From contig JAEUUJ010000025.1 of NCBI GenBank assembly GCA_016786495.1, positions 25,435 to 89,434 on the forward strand: DNA of 64,000 bases, written 5' to 3'. Made by a program: the position numbers and the translations under genes. Under the pieces are notes generated by a model. It did not search any database and was not told the DNA's origin. It saw only the letters and a program-made list of their open reading frames with translations. The DNA is from Cyclobacteriaceae bacterium (GTDB lineage: Bacteria > Bacteroidota > Bacteroidia > Cytophagales > Cyclobacteriaceae). Position 1 is the stretch's first letter. Each line of letters opens with the position of its first letter. Below, piece after piece: positions 35,448-43,933 of this stretch.

Positions 35448-35778
35448 TCATAAACGGCAGCGTTGACGCCAGTATTCGCCAATTTGTATCGAGGATCCCG
35501 ATAAAGAACATCAAGCCAAGCAGGAGTCCAATTCCCGCCATACCAATATAAGTCAACCACCGGCTTGGTGTTTTCTGCAGGATCGTGGTAAACAGCACCA
35601 ATTGGCCAAGCAGTGGAAGCACAGTAAACGGATGGATGATGGATTGCGGATCGCTGAACATCTTGGTGATGATTTCGGTCTCCGCCTGAAACAGGAACAT
35701 GTGACTGCCCGCTCCCCATTCGAGGTAGCCGAAGAGAGACGTCACAATCAGCAGGGCATTAAGAATTTTTGCTTTCAT
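35380..35778 (-). CDS. Small four-helix membrane protein of unknown function
   Basis: From ATG 35778 (KAKILNALLIVTSLFGYLEW) the product is 132 aa with four hydrophobic helices (residues 4-20, about 44-63, 72-90 and 98-113) and a basic C-terminal tail (RHHRKQR). No family is recognised. The last 68 bp run antisense to the end of the histidine kinase gene, and the overlap encodes the basic tail. A perfect 11-bp inverted repeat stands just upstream of its start and may control it. Confidence 0.6.
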   Translation of the reverse strand: MKAKILNALLIVTSLFGYLEWGAGSHMFLFQAETEIITKMFSDPQSIIHPFTVLPLLGQLVLFTTILQKTPSRWLTYIGMAGIGLLLGLMFFIGILDTNWRILASTLPFMITAFLAIRHHRKQRVPGSAAGS

Positions 35779-35784
35779 ACCAAA

Positions 35785-35826
35785 AGAGATTGAATGCAAA
35801 GGGTATTGCAAATATATTCAATCTCT
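35785..35826. promoter_or_regulatory. 11-bp inverted repeat, candidate operator
   Basis: Perfect arms AGAGATTGAAT and ATTCAATCTCT are separated by 20 nt and begin 7 nt upstream of the minus-strand start at 35778. The arm spacing puts the centres about three helical turns apart, which would suit a dimeric or looping regulator. The regulator is unknown. Confidence 0.45.
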
Positions 35827-35861
35827 CCCGATATTGTTTAACGTTCTTGCATGACAATCAG

Positions 35862-36599
35862 TTACAACAATGTTTCAAGTTCTGTGATCTTTTCTCCCGC
35901 CTCTTTTTTCCCCAGCGAGTACGAGATCCGGTACATTTCCAGTGCTTCTTTCTGTACGAATTTTCGTTTGGCGGATGAACCGAGGTTTTTTGTCATGGCC
36001 GCAAGTACTTCCGCCTGTTTATAATAGATTTCAGCTGTGGCTGCGTTGTTCTTCTGATGCACTTCCTCCATGGTTTTTTGGAGTACAGCAATATCCTGCT
36101 GGCAGTTTTCAATGAAGGCGGCAAGTGTGGAGTCCTTGCGCTGCAGCGCAATACTGGTTGATTTATCCGGCAATGACGCTTTCTTTGCTTCAGCCTCCAG
36201 TCGTGCAATCTTCTGCGTCCGGGCGTCAACATCGGCCTGAAGGGCGAGAATAGAAGCGGCCATGGTGTTTACATATTTGATGGATTTCTCCATCTGATCC
36301 ATTTTAATGTTAATGCCCTTAATGTATTCATTGATGTCGTTAAGCCGGCTGATGTTATTTTTAGATTCAGCGGTGCTGCTCATCGGTGGAGAAACTACCT
36401 GACGACTCGCGTCAATCGAGTCGAGCAGCGCTTTAACCTGTTGAGAGTCCATCACCTCCTGTTGTGTTTCAACCAGTTCCTGATTGACAGAATCAAGTTG
36501 GCGTTCCAATTTCTGGTTCGCTTCCTTATCAGCCGATTGACAGGACGGTAACACCACGCATGTTATCGCTATCAGGCTTTTCATATTCATATTCTTCAT
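35862..36599 (-). CDS. Coiled-coil lipoprotein
   Basis: This 245 aa protein has a lipoprotein signal (KSLIAITCVVLPSCQSA, lipobox LPSC). A long, almost continuous helical region rich in Glu/Gln/Lys/Asp follows (LERQLDSVNQELVETQQEVMD; QKIARLEAEAKKA), which indicates coiled coils. The C-terminal part resembles a TPR/Sel1-like helical unit (EALEMYRISYSLGKKEAG). There are three closely spaced in-frame ATGs; I kept the first. It is probably a periplasm-facing lipoprotein with a structural or scaffolding role, which is inference. Confidence 0.6.
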   Translation of the reverse strand: MKNMNMKSLIAITCVVLPSCQSADKEANQKLERQLDSVNQELVETQQEVMDSQQVKALLDSIDASRQVVSPPMSSTAESKNNISRLNDINEYIKGINIKMDQMEKSIKYVNTMAASILALQADVDARTQKIARLEAEAKKASLPDKSTSIALQRKDSTLAAFIENCQQDIAVLQKTMEEVHQKNNAATAEIYYKQAEVLAAMTKNLGSSAKRKFVQKEALEMYRISYSLGKKEAGEKITELETLL

Positions 36600-36850
36600 A
36601 AACTTTACTTCACTTCACGTTCCGGATGGTGAAAACAAATTTTGCGCCCGTAGTTGGCCACTGAGCGCGAAAACGTTGAAACACCGCACGTTTCGAAGTT
36701 TTGCGCCTGAAAGCGCAACTTTTTTTGTGGAGAAAAATCTACTCCATCCACACAGGTTCCGGCTCGCAGAAACCTCAGTCTGACAGTTCGTCACGAGTTG
36801 TCACAGGTATAGTATTTGATTTGTACATCCTTGGGATAAAGAGGAGGATT

Positions 36851-37387
36851 GTGAGGAATAACCATTTTCCGCACCTTCTGCTAGGCAGAAAGTTGCGGCA
36901 CGACCGGCAACAGCGAATTACCGAGTCGGTTGAAGATCAGCCAAGTTTTGACGAATTATTCAAACTCGTTTTTCATCATGAACGACTTGTAGCCCAACAT
37001 GCGATGCGTGCGGTGATGGTCATCGTGAAAAGCCACCCAGAGTTTCTGCAGGCTCACGCTGCGCAACTGCTTAGCGTATTGCGGAGTCCCGATTACAAAG
37101 AGATAAAGGGATATGTGATCCAGTTGATCCCGAAGCTTGAAATCGTATTGGTTGACCTTGACAGGGTGTGGCACATGCTCATGTATATGGCGCTAAATTC
37201 CAACGAACAAAAAACGCTTCGCGCCCATGCGTTGCAAAGCTTGTTTGAACTAAGCGATAAGCAGGCGAGATTTTTAGATGAGCTTCAGGATGTCTTAAAT
37301 GCCCTGTTGCACGAGCAAACGCCATCGATACAAGCTAAAGTTCTAAAGCTGCGCGGGTTGTTGGAGAAAACAAAAGTCACCGTCTAG
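36851..37387 (+). CDS. HEAT-repeat-like helical protein
   Basis: I start this at GTG 36851, which has an excellent ribosome-binding site (GAGGAGG ending 4 nt upstream, strong for Bacteroidota) and gives 178 aa. The frame stays open to 36701, but the upstream residues look non-coding. The protein is all-helical with repeated pairs (FDELFKLVFHHERLVAQHAM; FLQAHAAQLLSVLRS; IKGYVIQLIPKLEIVL; LRAHALQSLFELSD), typical of HEAT/ARM-type repeats. Function is unknown; such proteins usually bind other proteins. Its stop codon overlaps the convergent oxidoreductase gene by 4 bp. Confidence 0.6.
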   Translation: MRNNHFPHLLLGRKLRHDRQQRITESVEDQPSFDELFKLVFHHERLVAQHAMRAVMVIVKSHPEFLQAHAAQLLSVLRSPDYKEIKGYVIQLIPKLEIVLVDLDRVWHMLMYMALNSNEQKTLRAHALQSLFELSDKQARFLDELQDVLNALLHEQTPSIQAKVLKLRGLLEKTKVTV

Positions 37388-38415
37388 CCAATTTCCTTTC
37401 GTACAGCGGGAGCAACAACGGTTCCGAAAAGTTCAATGGCTCGCAGCAGTTTATCGTGCGGCATCGTACCCACGCCAATTTGCGCCAGGAATCGGGTGTG
37501 CTTGAATAATTCGTACTCGTACAGAATTTTATCGATCACTTGTTGTGGGCTGCCCACCAACAGTGCGCCCTTTGGCTCACGCATCATTTCGTAGTGGGCG
37601 CGCTGCATCGGTTGCCAGCCACGTTCGCCACCAATCCGCGTCATCACATCGGCATAAGCCGGATAAAATTCATCTGCAGCCTGTTGCGAGGTGTCAGCAA
37701 TGTAAGTGTGTGAGTTAATTCCTACCTGCAAGTTGGAGGAATCGTGCCCGAGTTCTTTCGACACGTCCCGGTAATATTTCACATACGGTGCAAAACGATC
37801 GGGTGTACCGCCAATGATCGCCAGCATCATGGGCAGGTTTAACGTGGCTGCACGTTGCACTGACTCCGGTGTGCCGCCAATGGCAATCCAAACAGGCAAC
37901 GGATTCTGAACCGGCCGTGGATAAACACCGAGGTTATTGATCGGGGCGCGGTGTTTTCCTTTCCAGGTGATCTTTTCCTGGTCGCGGATTTTTAACAGCA
38001 ACTCAAGCTTTTCTGTAAACAAGGTGTCGTAGTCATTCAGGCTGTATCCGAACAGGGGAAATGATTCCGTAAACGATCCCCGGCCCGCCATAATTTCGGC
38101 CCGGCCATTCGATAATGCATCAATAGTCGCAAAATCCTGAAACACACGAACCGGGTCGTCCGAACTCAACACGGTAACGGAACTTGACAACCGGATTTTT
38201 TTCGTCACGGCCGCCATGGCTCCTAAAATTACTGCCGGAGACGAAGCTGCGTAATCCGGACGATGGTGTTCGCCCACAGCAAACACATCAAGCCCCACCT
38301 GTTCGGCAAGTTTAACTTCTTCCATTAACTGATTGATGCGTTCCTGCGCGGTTACTTTCCTGCCCGTAACTGGGTCGGGCGACATGTCAGCAAACGAAGA
38401 GATTCCTAATTCCAT
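37384..38415 (-). CDS. Luciferase-like (LLM class) flavin-dependent oxidoreductase
   Basis: The 343 aa protein has the LLM TIM-barrel pattern: LGISSFADM at the N-terminus, AEQVGLDVFAVGEHH near residue 40, the FMN-proximal ASSPAVILGAMAAVTKKIRL, and NGRAEIMAGRGSFTESFPL. It probably uses FMN or F420-type flavin chemistry to oxidise a small molecule; flavin choice and substrate are not visible. The length is normal. It is monocistronic and meets the HEAT-like gene tail to tail. Confidence 0.85.
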   Translation of the reverse strand: MELGISSFADMSPDPVTGRKVTAQERINQLMEEVKLAEQVGLDVFAVGEHHRPDYAASSPAVILGAMAAVTKKIRLSSSVTVLSSDDPVRVFQDFATIDALSNGRAEIMAGRGSFTESFPLFGYSLNDYDTLFTEKLELLLKIRDQEKITWKGKHRAPINNLGVYPRPVQNPLPVWIAIGGTPESVQRAATLNLPMMLAIIGGTPDRFAPYVKYYRDVSKELGHDSSNLQVGINSHTYIADTSQQAADEFYPAYADVMTRIGGERGWQPMQRAHYEMMREPKGALLVGSPQQVIDKILYEYELFKHTRFLAQIGVGTMPHDKLLRAIELFGTVVAPAVRKEIG

Positions 38416-38468
38416 GTGGATAAATTCTGTTTAGAGGCAAACGATTAAATGAACAGCGAAAGTTCCAA

Positions 38469-38915
38469 TCAAATCACATCAAATACGAGCGTCAACTGGA
38501 AGAACACAGCAACCGTCACGCAGGCAATCCAGGTCCAGAACCAATAGATCGATACATGTGAAAGCCGTACCGCGCGATAGTACATAAGAATCATGAGCAA
38601 AACTGAAAACCCCACGGAAACTGTGAGTGTTAGAAAACCCCATGATAGAGGCAGAAAATAGTATATCAGCAGCGCGACCGATCCTGCGAGGCAAACCAGT
38701 CCGATGTTTTTAATAAAGGTCCAGCGTTGTTCGCGTAGCAGCATCACGGCAGCAACGAGTTGAATGGCCCATTTTCCGGCAGCAATGCTCCCGGAAAGAA
38801 TCATCAGGTCGGCACTTTCGTACAGCCAGGCCTTGCGTGCAATAAACCACGTGGTAATAATCGCACTAAATAGAAAATAGATTCCGGCAAGGGCAATGGA
38901 TCGGCCTGAGTTCAT
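38469..38915 (-). CDS. Five-helix membrane protein of unknown function
   Basis: ATG 38915 (NSGRSIALAGIYFLFSAIIT) gives 148 aa; a GTG nine codons upstream is also in frame. Hydrophobic segments lie at about residues 5-23, 43-60, 66-87, 90-109 and 122-142. No motif or family is recognised. It stands between the LLM oxidoreductase and the NmrA-like gene on the same strand. Confidence 0.55.
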   Translation of the reverse strand: MNSGRSIALAGIYFLFSAIITTWFIARKAWLYESADLMILSGSIAAGKWAIQLVAAVMLLREQRWTFIKNIGLVCLAGSVALLIYYFLPLSWGFLTLTVSVGFSVLLMILMYYRAVRLSHVSIYWFWTWIACVTVAVFFQLTLVFDVI

Positions 38916-38999
38916 AACGAAAATCGAACCCCAATCTACCACCCGAAAGCCGATGGAAAAAATGAAGCGTCAGAACCGTGTGATCCTGACGCTCTTGCA

Positions 39000-39884
39000 T
39001 TATCCCGCGAATGCGGCTTTGAACTCGTTCGCAAAATCGTCCAGTTTGGTTTTACTGAAAGCGGGTTTATTTTTTTGATAGTCCTCCAGTAACCTGCCAC
39101 TGCGCATCGCGGCACCCATCTCGGTATAGGCACGTGCATGCGTGAGCGGGAGGCCACCCTCCTGAAAACCTTTCAGGAGTTGCTCATCGGTAAACACAAC
39201 CCACGGAAACTTTTTACCAATGGCATTGCCTAACACTTCTGCAATTTCGTTTCCGGTACGTTCATCGCTGCTGATGTAGCGTACGGAGTTTCCGGTAAAG
39301 GTTAACTTCAATAATTCTTCGAGGGCAACTTCTGCAATATCGTGCGGAGATACCAGCGCGATTTTCTGTTCGCCATAGTTACCGCCCATAATACCCGCGT
39401 GCTTCAGCATCGGGAGTTGGGATAAGAAGTTATAATAAAAGAATGTAGGCCGGAGGTGTTTTACCTGAATGCCTGATAATTTGTTTAATTCTTTTTCCAA
39501 AGCTGCAATAGCATCAATCGGACCGGTGCCACTGCCCAGGTGCGCGCCAACACTGCTCAGGTTCACGATGTATTTAACGGTTTTGTTTCCGGTTAGTGCC
39601 TGGATGTAGTTGTTAACAACCTCCAGCTGAGAAGCTTTCCAATTGTCGGTTTGCCAGATGGGCGGAACCATCGTGTAGACAACTTCCGCTCCTTCAAATG
39701 CTTTCTTAACGAACGCGGAATCAAACAGCGATCCGGTTAATGCTTTCGCGCCAAGCGATTCAATTTCTTTTACTTTTTCGGAATTGCTGGTAACAACGTG
39801 TACTTCCTTACCAGCTTTTACAAGTCCTTCTACAACCGGCTTGCTGATGTGGCCGATTGATCCTGTGATCACATACTTTTTCAT
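39000..39884 (-). CDS. NmrA-like NAD(P)-binding protein
   Basis: The 294 aa protein is a Rossmann-fold atypical short-chain dehydrogenase. The nucleotide loop is TGSIGHISKPVVEGL (residues 7-21), a variant of GxxGxxG. VVTSNSEKVKEIESLGA follows at strand 2, and VVYTMVPPIW at strand 4. The YxxxK active site of classical family members is not evident, as in NmrA/HSCARG and quinone-reductase-2-like proteins that sense or reduce quinones. It is divergent from an HxlR regulator with a 122-nt gap holding a strong dyad. That arrangement resembles QorR/QOR2-type control of redox genes. Confidence 0.8.
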   Translation of the reverse strand: MKKYVITGSIGHISKPVVEGLVKAGKEVHVVTSNSEKVKEIESLGAKALTGSLFDSAFVKKAFEGAEVVYTMVPPIWQTDNWKASQLEVVNNYIQALTGNKTVKYIVNLSSVGAHLGSGTGPIDAIAALEKELNKLSGIQVKHLRPTFFYYNFLSQLPMLKHAGIMGGNYGEQKIALVSPHDIAEVALEELLKLTFTGNSVRYISSDERTGNEIAEVLGNAIGKKFPWVVFTDEQLLKGFQEGGLPLTHARAYTEMGAAMRSGRLLEDYQKNKPAFSKTKLDDFANEFKAAFAG

Positions 39885-39992
39885 AGCGATAATTTTTGTT
39901 TCAACTGCTCGGGCTACACGGTCGTGTGGCCGAATTCTGTTGCAAGTGTAGCATAAGAGTCTTACTATTGTAAGTAGGTATGTTAATCTGAT

Positions 39993-40014
39993 ATAGTCAT
40001 ATTGTTATGACTAT
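39993..40014. promoter_or_regulatory. 9-bp dyad at the HxlR gene start, candidate operator
   Basis: Perfect arms ATAGTCATA and TATGACTAT flank TTGT and straddle the first ATG (40007) of the HxlR gene. A weaker dyad CTTAC / GTAAG lies at 39961-39974. Both sit in the divergent intergenic region, so they are good candidates for HxlR binding. Confidence 0.5.
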
Positions 40015-40378
40015 TGTTGAAAATCAGTCAGTTATGAAAGTAGATATTTTTGATTTGGAGAATTGCCCGGTAACAGCCACGATGAATTTGATCGGAGGTA
40101 AGTGGAAAATCCTGATTCTTCACCTGATCAATAACGACATCAACCGCTTTGGTAAGATGAGCATGATGCTGAGAGATGTGAGTAAGCAGATGCTCACAAC
40201 CCAGTTGCGCGATCTGGAGCGAGACGGATTGATTGACCGGGTCATTTACCCGGAGATTCCACCCCGTGTGGAATATTTCCTGACCGAAAAGGGAAAGGCG
40301 CTGCTCCCGGTTTTTGGTGCCCTCAAAGACTGGGGCCTGCAGTACGCATTGCCGAAAGAAGTTGTTAAAAATTTGTAA
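40007..40378 (+). CDS. HxlR-family transcriptional regulator
   Basis: The 123 aa protein has the family core: the conserved Cys-Pro (ENCPVTATMNLIGGKWKILIL), a winged helix (MSMMLRDVSKQMLTTQLRDL, then GLIDRVIYPEIPPRVEYFLT) and the GKALLPVFGALKDWG dimer helix. The N-terminal Cys is often the redox or electrophile sensor in this family. ATG 40034, nine codons in, would remove the overlap with the dyad at 39993-40014 and fits the usual family start, so it is a serious alternative. It is divergent from the NmrA-like gene, its likely target. Confidence 0.9.
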   Translation: MTIVENQSVMKVDIFDLENCPVTATMNLIGGKWKILILHLINNDINRFGKMSMMLRDVSKQMLTTQLRDLERDGLIDRVIYPEIPPRVEYFLTEKGKALLPVFGALKDWGLQYALPKEVVKNL

Positions 40379-40461
40379 TCGTCACCGGTAATAGCCGTTC
40401 ACCGTAAATCATTCGGTTGGCAACCCGGTACCTGATAGATTGAAACGTTAAACCTTTTGAT

Positions 40462-41010
40462 ATGAAAAAAACGAAAATGCTTTTTGTTATGATCCTGTCG
40501 TTGTTGGCGGGTGAAGCTGCATACGCACAGAAATTTGCGAGCCTGGATCCGAGCCCTGCGGATATCGCGTATCTCCGTGAAAACGGAAGACGCTCAACGG
40601 CTGTTGCAAAGGTGATTTATGGCCGTCCGCAGAAAAAAGGCAGAACGATGCTGGGCGGAACAGAGAAGTTCGGAACGATCTGGCGCCTGGGTGCAAATGA
40701 AACGACCGAGATCAAATTGTTCCGCGATGTAACGTTTGGCGATAAACTGGTGAAAGCCGGTACATATTCCTTGTACGCAATTCCAAACGAAAAGGAATGG
40801 ACGATCATCTTTAACTCCAAGCTTGATACGTGGGGACATTATGAATATGATGAAACAAAAGATGTTGTGCGATTCAATGTTCCTGCAACAAAGTCGGACA
40901 CTGAAATTGAAGCGTTGTCGATGGTGTTTGATGACGCTGCCGGCACCGGTGCAAGCAACCTGTGGATTGGCTGGGAAAACACGCTGGTCAAGATTCCGGT
41001 GAAATTTTAA
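40462..41010 (+). CDS. DUF2911-family exported protein
   Basis: The 182 aa protein has a signal peptide (KKTKMLFVMILSLLAGEAAYAQ) and the DUF2911 pattern, namely VIYGRPQKKGRTMLGG, GTIWRLGANETTEIKLF, AGTYSLYAIPNEKEWTIIFN and a terminal IPVKF. The family is common in Bacteroidota, periplasmic or surface-exposed, and has no known biochemical role. It is followed by a clear terminator and is probably monocistronic. Confidence 0.85.
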   Translation: MKKTKMLFVMILSLLAGEAAYAQKFASLDPSPADIAYLRENGRRSTAVAKVIYGRPQKKGRTMLGGTEKFGTIWRLGANETTEIKLFRDVTFGDKLVKAGTYSLYAIPNEKEWTIIFNSKLDTWGHYEYDETKDVVRFNVPATKSDTEIEALSMVFDDAAGTGASNLWIGWENTLVKIPVKF

Positions 41011-41029
41011 CGATTTCTTGTGCATACGT

Positions 41030-41060
41030 AAAGCCCGGCCGAAAGCCGGGCTTTTTCTTT
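41030..41060 (+). terminator. Rho-independent terminator after the DUF2911 gene
   Basis: A 10-bp stem AAAGCCCGGC / GCCGGGCTTT with loop CGAAA runs into TTCTTT. It lies 20 nt past the stop codon and is the cleanest terminator in the window. Confidence 0.85.
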
Positions 41061-41218
41061 ATAAAACATTGACATTTCTTGTTGGTTGTTATGCACGACT
41101 TATACACCTGTCAAAACCGGACGATAAAGTCTGACTTCCTCTGCGGCTTACGTCTTTGGTAAAATTTTGCAATTGAGGTGACTAATTGAATTAAAAATAA
41201 ACCGGTAGTTTTGATCCC

Positions 41219-42541
41219 ATGAAACCTGCTGTTCTGATTGTGGATGATGAGACCACGTTGCGTACGCTTTTGGCCCGGATCATTGAACTTGAGGGCTACC
41301 ACGTGTATGAAGCATCCTCCTTAAAGGAGTGCTGGAAGCAGCTTGACGACTCAATCCAGGTAGTGATCTCCGATGTTAAGCTTCCCGATGGAAACGGTGT
41401 TGAATTTACCGCAAAGGTCAAGAAAGAATTTCCCGCCGTTGAAGTAATCGTGCTCACGGCACATGGGACAATTGCCGATGGTGTGAAGGCGATTAAGAAC
41501 GGAGCATTTGACTACCTGACCAAAGGAGATCATCAGGATAAAATCATTCCCCTGCTCAGCAAAGCATGTGAAAAGGCATTGCTTCAGCAGAAAATCATCT
41601 CCCTGGAGAGCAAGCTCCAGAATAAGTACGGTTTTGAAACGATCATCGGCGAACATAAGCATATCAGACATGCGATCGATTTGGCCCGAAAAGTTGCACC
41701 GACTGATACCCATGTTCTGTTACTGGGTGAGACGGGAACGGGTAAAGAAGTATTCGCGCAAGCCATTCATTACGAAAGCCATCGCAAAGCCAAACCCTTT
41801 ATTGCCGTCAATTGCAGTGCGTTTGCGAAAGATTTACTGGAGAATGAGTTGTTCGGTCATGCCGAAGGAGCATTCACAGGCGCGAACAAAGCTTCGAAAG
41901 GATATCTTGAAGAAGCTCACGAAGGAACCTTGTTTTTGGATGAAATTGGCGAAATGAATATCGATCTCCAGGCCAAATTGTTGCGGGTGATCGAGACCGG
42001 CGAGTTCTACCGGGTAGGCGAGAGCAAATTGAGACGGGTGAATGTTCGCTTCATCGCTGCTACCAATCGCAATCTGGCTTCGGAATCAGAAAAAGGATCT
42101 TTTCGCAGCGACCTGTATTATCGGCTGTCGGTGTTTTCCATTACACTACCAGCGCTTCGCGAACGCAAGCTGGATATCCGCGCACTGGCCGATTTTTTTA
42201 TCCGACAGTTTTCGTTGAAAATCAACCGGACTATTCCTGCTGTGTCGCCCGGGTTTGTGAAGGCCCTAGAATCTCACGCGTGGAAGGGAAACATTCGCGA
42301 ATTGAAAAATGTCATTGAGCGCAGTGTAATTCTTGCTGATGAGGAACTTTCGGAGTCATTACTGCCGTCCGATTTTTTAACTGATCAGGACAACGAATCG
42401 CTTGACCTCACGTCAGTCGAAAAGCATCACATCCGGAAAGTGCTCGGCATTACCAACGGTAACAAAACCCACGCTGCTAAGTTGCTGGGTATTGGATTAA
42501 CTACGCTTTATCAGAAGTTAAAAGACTTCAACCTGTCCTGA
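41219..42541 (+). CDS. Sigma-54-dependent response regulator (NtrC type)
   Basis: The 440 aa protein has a receiver domain (residues 1-115) with phospho-acceptor Asp52 (VISDVKLPDG). The AAA+ domain has Walker A GETGTGKE (170-177), the sigma-54-contacting loop GAFTGA (217-222) and Walker B LFLDE (238-242). A C-terminal Fis-type helix-turn-helix covers about 400-438 (GNKTHAAKLLGIGLTTLYQ). It activates sigma-54 promoters when phosphorylated. No kinase is adjacent. The kdp operon with its kinase starts 1.5 kb downstream, and this regulator could take the place of KdpE; that is inference, and I saw no clear -24/-12 site before kdp. Confidence 0.92.
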   Translation: MKPAVLIVDDETTLRTLLARIIELEGYHVYEASSLKECWKQLDDSIQVVISDVKLPDGNGVEFTAKVKKEFPAVEVIVLTAHGTIADGVKAIKNGAFDYLTKGDHQDKIIPLLSKACEKALLQQKIISLESKLQNKYGFETIIGEHKHIRHAIDLARKVAPTDTHVLLLGETGTGKEVFAQAIHYESHRKAKPFIAVNCSAFAKDLLENELFGHAEGAFTGANKASKGYLEEAHEGTLFLDEIGEMNIDLQAKLLRVIETGEFYRVGESKLRRVNVRFIAATNRNLASESEKGSFRSDLYYRLSVFSITLPALRERKLDIRALADFFIRQFSLKINRTIPAVSPGFVKALESHAWKGNIRELKNVIERSVILADEELSESLLPSDFLTDQDNESLDLTSVEKHHIRKVLGITNGNKTHAAKLLGIGLTTLYQKLKDFNLS

Positions 42542-42561
42542 AGCCTGAAGGCGTTTTAATG

Positions 42562-42590
42562 GAGAGAGCAATCGGTTAGATTGCTCTCTC
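42562..42590. terminator. 12-bp hairpin between convergent genes
   Basis: GAGAGAGCAATC and its perfect complement flank a 5-nt loop. It sits between the ends of the sigma-54 regulator and the 42602 gene and probably serves both strands, although neither side has a T-tract. Confidence 0.6.
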
Positions 42591-42601
42591 GATAATCCAC
42601 T

Positions 42602-43036
42602 TTATAAGACTTGTTGCGGTCTAAAAGGGTATGAAATAGAAAGTATAAACGAGTAAAAGGCCATCCATATGCCTGAAAAGTAATTCAGGATGGATAAATT
42701 TCTATCGCTCATCCCGGTCATGAAATTAATGATCGCATACAGAAGGCACACGCCTGTGAGAATTTTTAGCGGTAACGGGCAATGCGCGAGAGCAACTGTC
42801 CAAAGACCAAACGGGTTACGCATCTTTTCATGCCAGGGTTGCTGCTCGTACCGTTGTATTTCGGGGTTCTTCCTGAGCATCGCGATCATCGGGATCAACA
42901 GAAGAAAGATTCCAGCGTGCAATCCCATTACCGCGGGAAAGGCCTCTTCAACGTTTACCCCGAGGTGTGTGCTTACGTGAACACCCAGGGAAAGTGATCC
43001 TGCGATGATGGCTACGAAAAAGATGATTTTTTTCAT
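42602..43036 (-). CDS. Four-helix membrane protein co-translated with an SPFH protein
   Basis: This 144 aa protein has hydrophobic segments at about residues 2-20, 35-53, 79-105 and 115-135, with a basic cytoplasmic loop (MLRKNPEIQRYEQQPWHEK). I do not recognise its family. Its start overlaps the stop of the SPFH gene (ATGA, 4 bp), so the two are translationally coupled. By context it may be a membrane partner of the SPFH scaffold. Confidence 0.6.
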   Translation of the reverse strand: MKKIIFFVAIIAGSLSLGVHVSTHLGVNVEEAFPAVMGLHAGIFLLLIPMIAMLRKNPEIQRYEQQPWHEKMRNPFGLWTVALAHCPLPLKILTGVCLLYAIINFMTGMSDRNLSILNYFSGIWMAFYSFILSISYPFRPQQVL

Positions 43037-43803
43037 GAAGGGTTCTTTTTCATGTTCACTAATTCGGTAAAGCTCCTGGCTGCATTCTGAAATTCAGAAG
43101 GCATCAAAATCACGGTCGTGGTGTTGTTATCAATTCCAATTTCGGAAAGCATTTGCATTCTTCTCAGTTCAAGCGAAATAGGGTTATCGGCCATCTGTTT
43201 GGCTGAAAGGGTGAGCTTTTCGGCGGCATCGAATTCCGCCTCGGCCTTAATGATCCGTGCGCGTTTTTCGCGAACCGCTTCGGCTTCACGTGCCATGGCC
43301 CGCTGCATGGATCCCGGAATCTCTACATCTTTCATCTCCACCATTTCGATCTTAATACCCCAGGGTTCGGTTGCGGCATCAACAATGGCTTGCAACGTCT
43401 TATTAATTTTCTCGCGTTCTTTCAATACTTCATCCAGGAAATGCTGACCAATGATATTGCGCAACGTTGTTACCGCAAACTGGTAAACAGCCTGATTGAA
43501 GTTGGCAACCTTCAGCACAGCATCAGAGGCATTGCTGACGTTGAACCATAGCACGGCATTCACTTTGATCGTGACGCTGTCCTTGGTGATGGTCTCCTGT
43601 TGTTCCAGGTTTACGGTGCGTGTTCGAATGTCGATACGTTGTTGCCATTCGATAAAGGGGATGATCCAGAACAACCCCGGGCCGCGTAGCCCCTGGAAGC
43701 GACCAAGCCGGAAAACGAGAGACCGTTCATATTCCTGGGCGATGCGCAGTCCCGAAAGAACGAGAATCAAAACAAGTGCGGAAGCAATCAGTACAACGTT
43801 CAT
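43033..43803 (-). CDS. SPFH/stomatin-like (slipin) membrane protein
   Basis: The 256 aa protein has an N-terminal membrane hairpin (NVVLIASALVLILVLSGLRI). The SPFH/band-7 domain follows: YERSLVFRLGRFQGLRGPGL, IDIRTRTVNLEQQETITKD and TLRNIIGQHFLDEVL. The conserved GIKIEMVEMKDVEIPGSMQ leads into a long C-terminal helix (AREAEAVREKRARIIKAEA). Length and motifs are those of bacterial slipins, which form membrane-bound oligomers and organise microdomains. Slipins are usually paired with an NfeD protein. None is here; an unknown four-helix protein takes that place. Confidence 0.88.
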   Translation of the reverse strand: MNVVLIASALVLILVLSGLRIAQEYERSLVFRLGRFQGLRGPGLFWIIPFIEWQQRIDIRTRTVNLEQQETITKDSVTIKVNAVLWFNVSNASDAVLKVANFNQAVYQFAVTTLRNIIGQHFLDEVLKEREKINKTLQAIVDAATEPWGIKIEMVEMKDVEIPGSMQRAMAREAEAVREKRARIIKAEAEFDAAEKLTLSAKQMADNPISLELRRMQMLSEIGIDNNTTTVILMPSEFQNAARSFTELVNMKKNPS

Positions 43804-43912
43804 AGAAGTGTATGTTTAATGATACGGCCCCGCAGTAGGCAACTTCTGTACCAACACCGGGAGGCCCGAAATTGTCATTTTTTGCCTGCAGCCTTTTCCA
43901 TTCCTGCACAAC

Positions 43913-43933
43913 ACCCTTCGGATTCCGAAGGGT
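43913..43933. promoter_or_regulatory. 9-bp hairpin upstream of the kdp operon
   Basis: ACCCTTCGG / CCGAAGGGT with an ATT loop lies in the 236-nt gap between the SPFH gene and the kdp operon. No T-tract follows. It could be a terminator remnant, operator or leader structure of kdp. Confidence 0.4.

Noticed and set aside
36701-36850. Longer N-terminus of the HEAT-like protein from TTG 36701
   Set aside because: These residues look non-coding and GTG 36851 has a strong GAGGAGG site.
41206-41213. TAGTTTTG as -7 box of the sigma-54 regulator
   Set aside because: It is only 5 nt before the ATG, which would need a leaderless transcript, and the nearest TTG is at 17 nt spacing; too weak to list.
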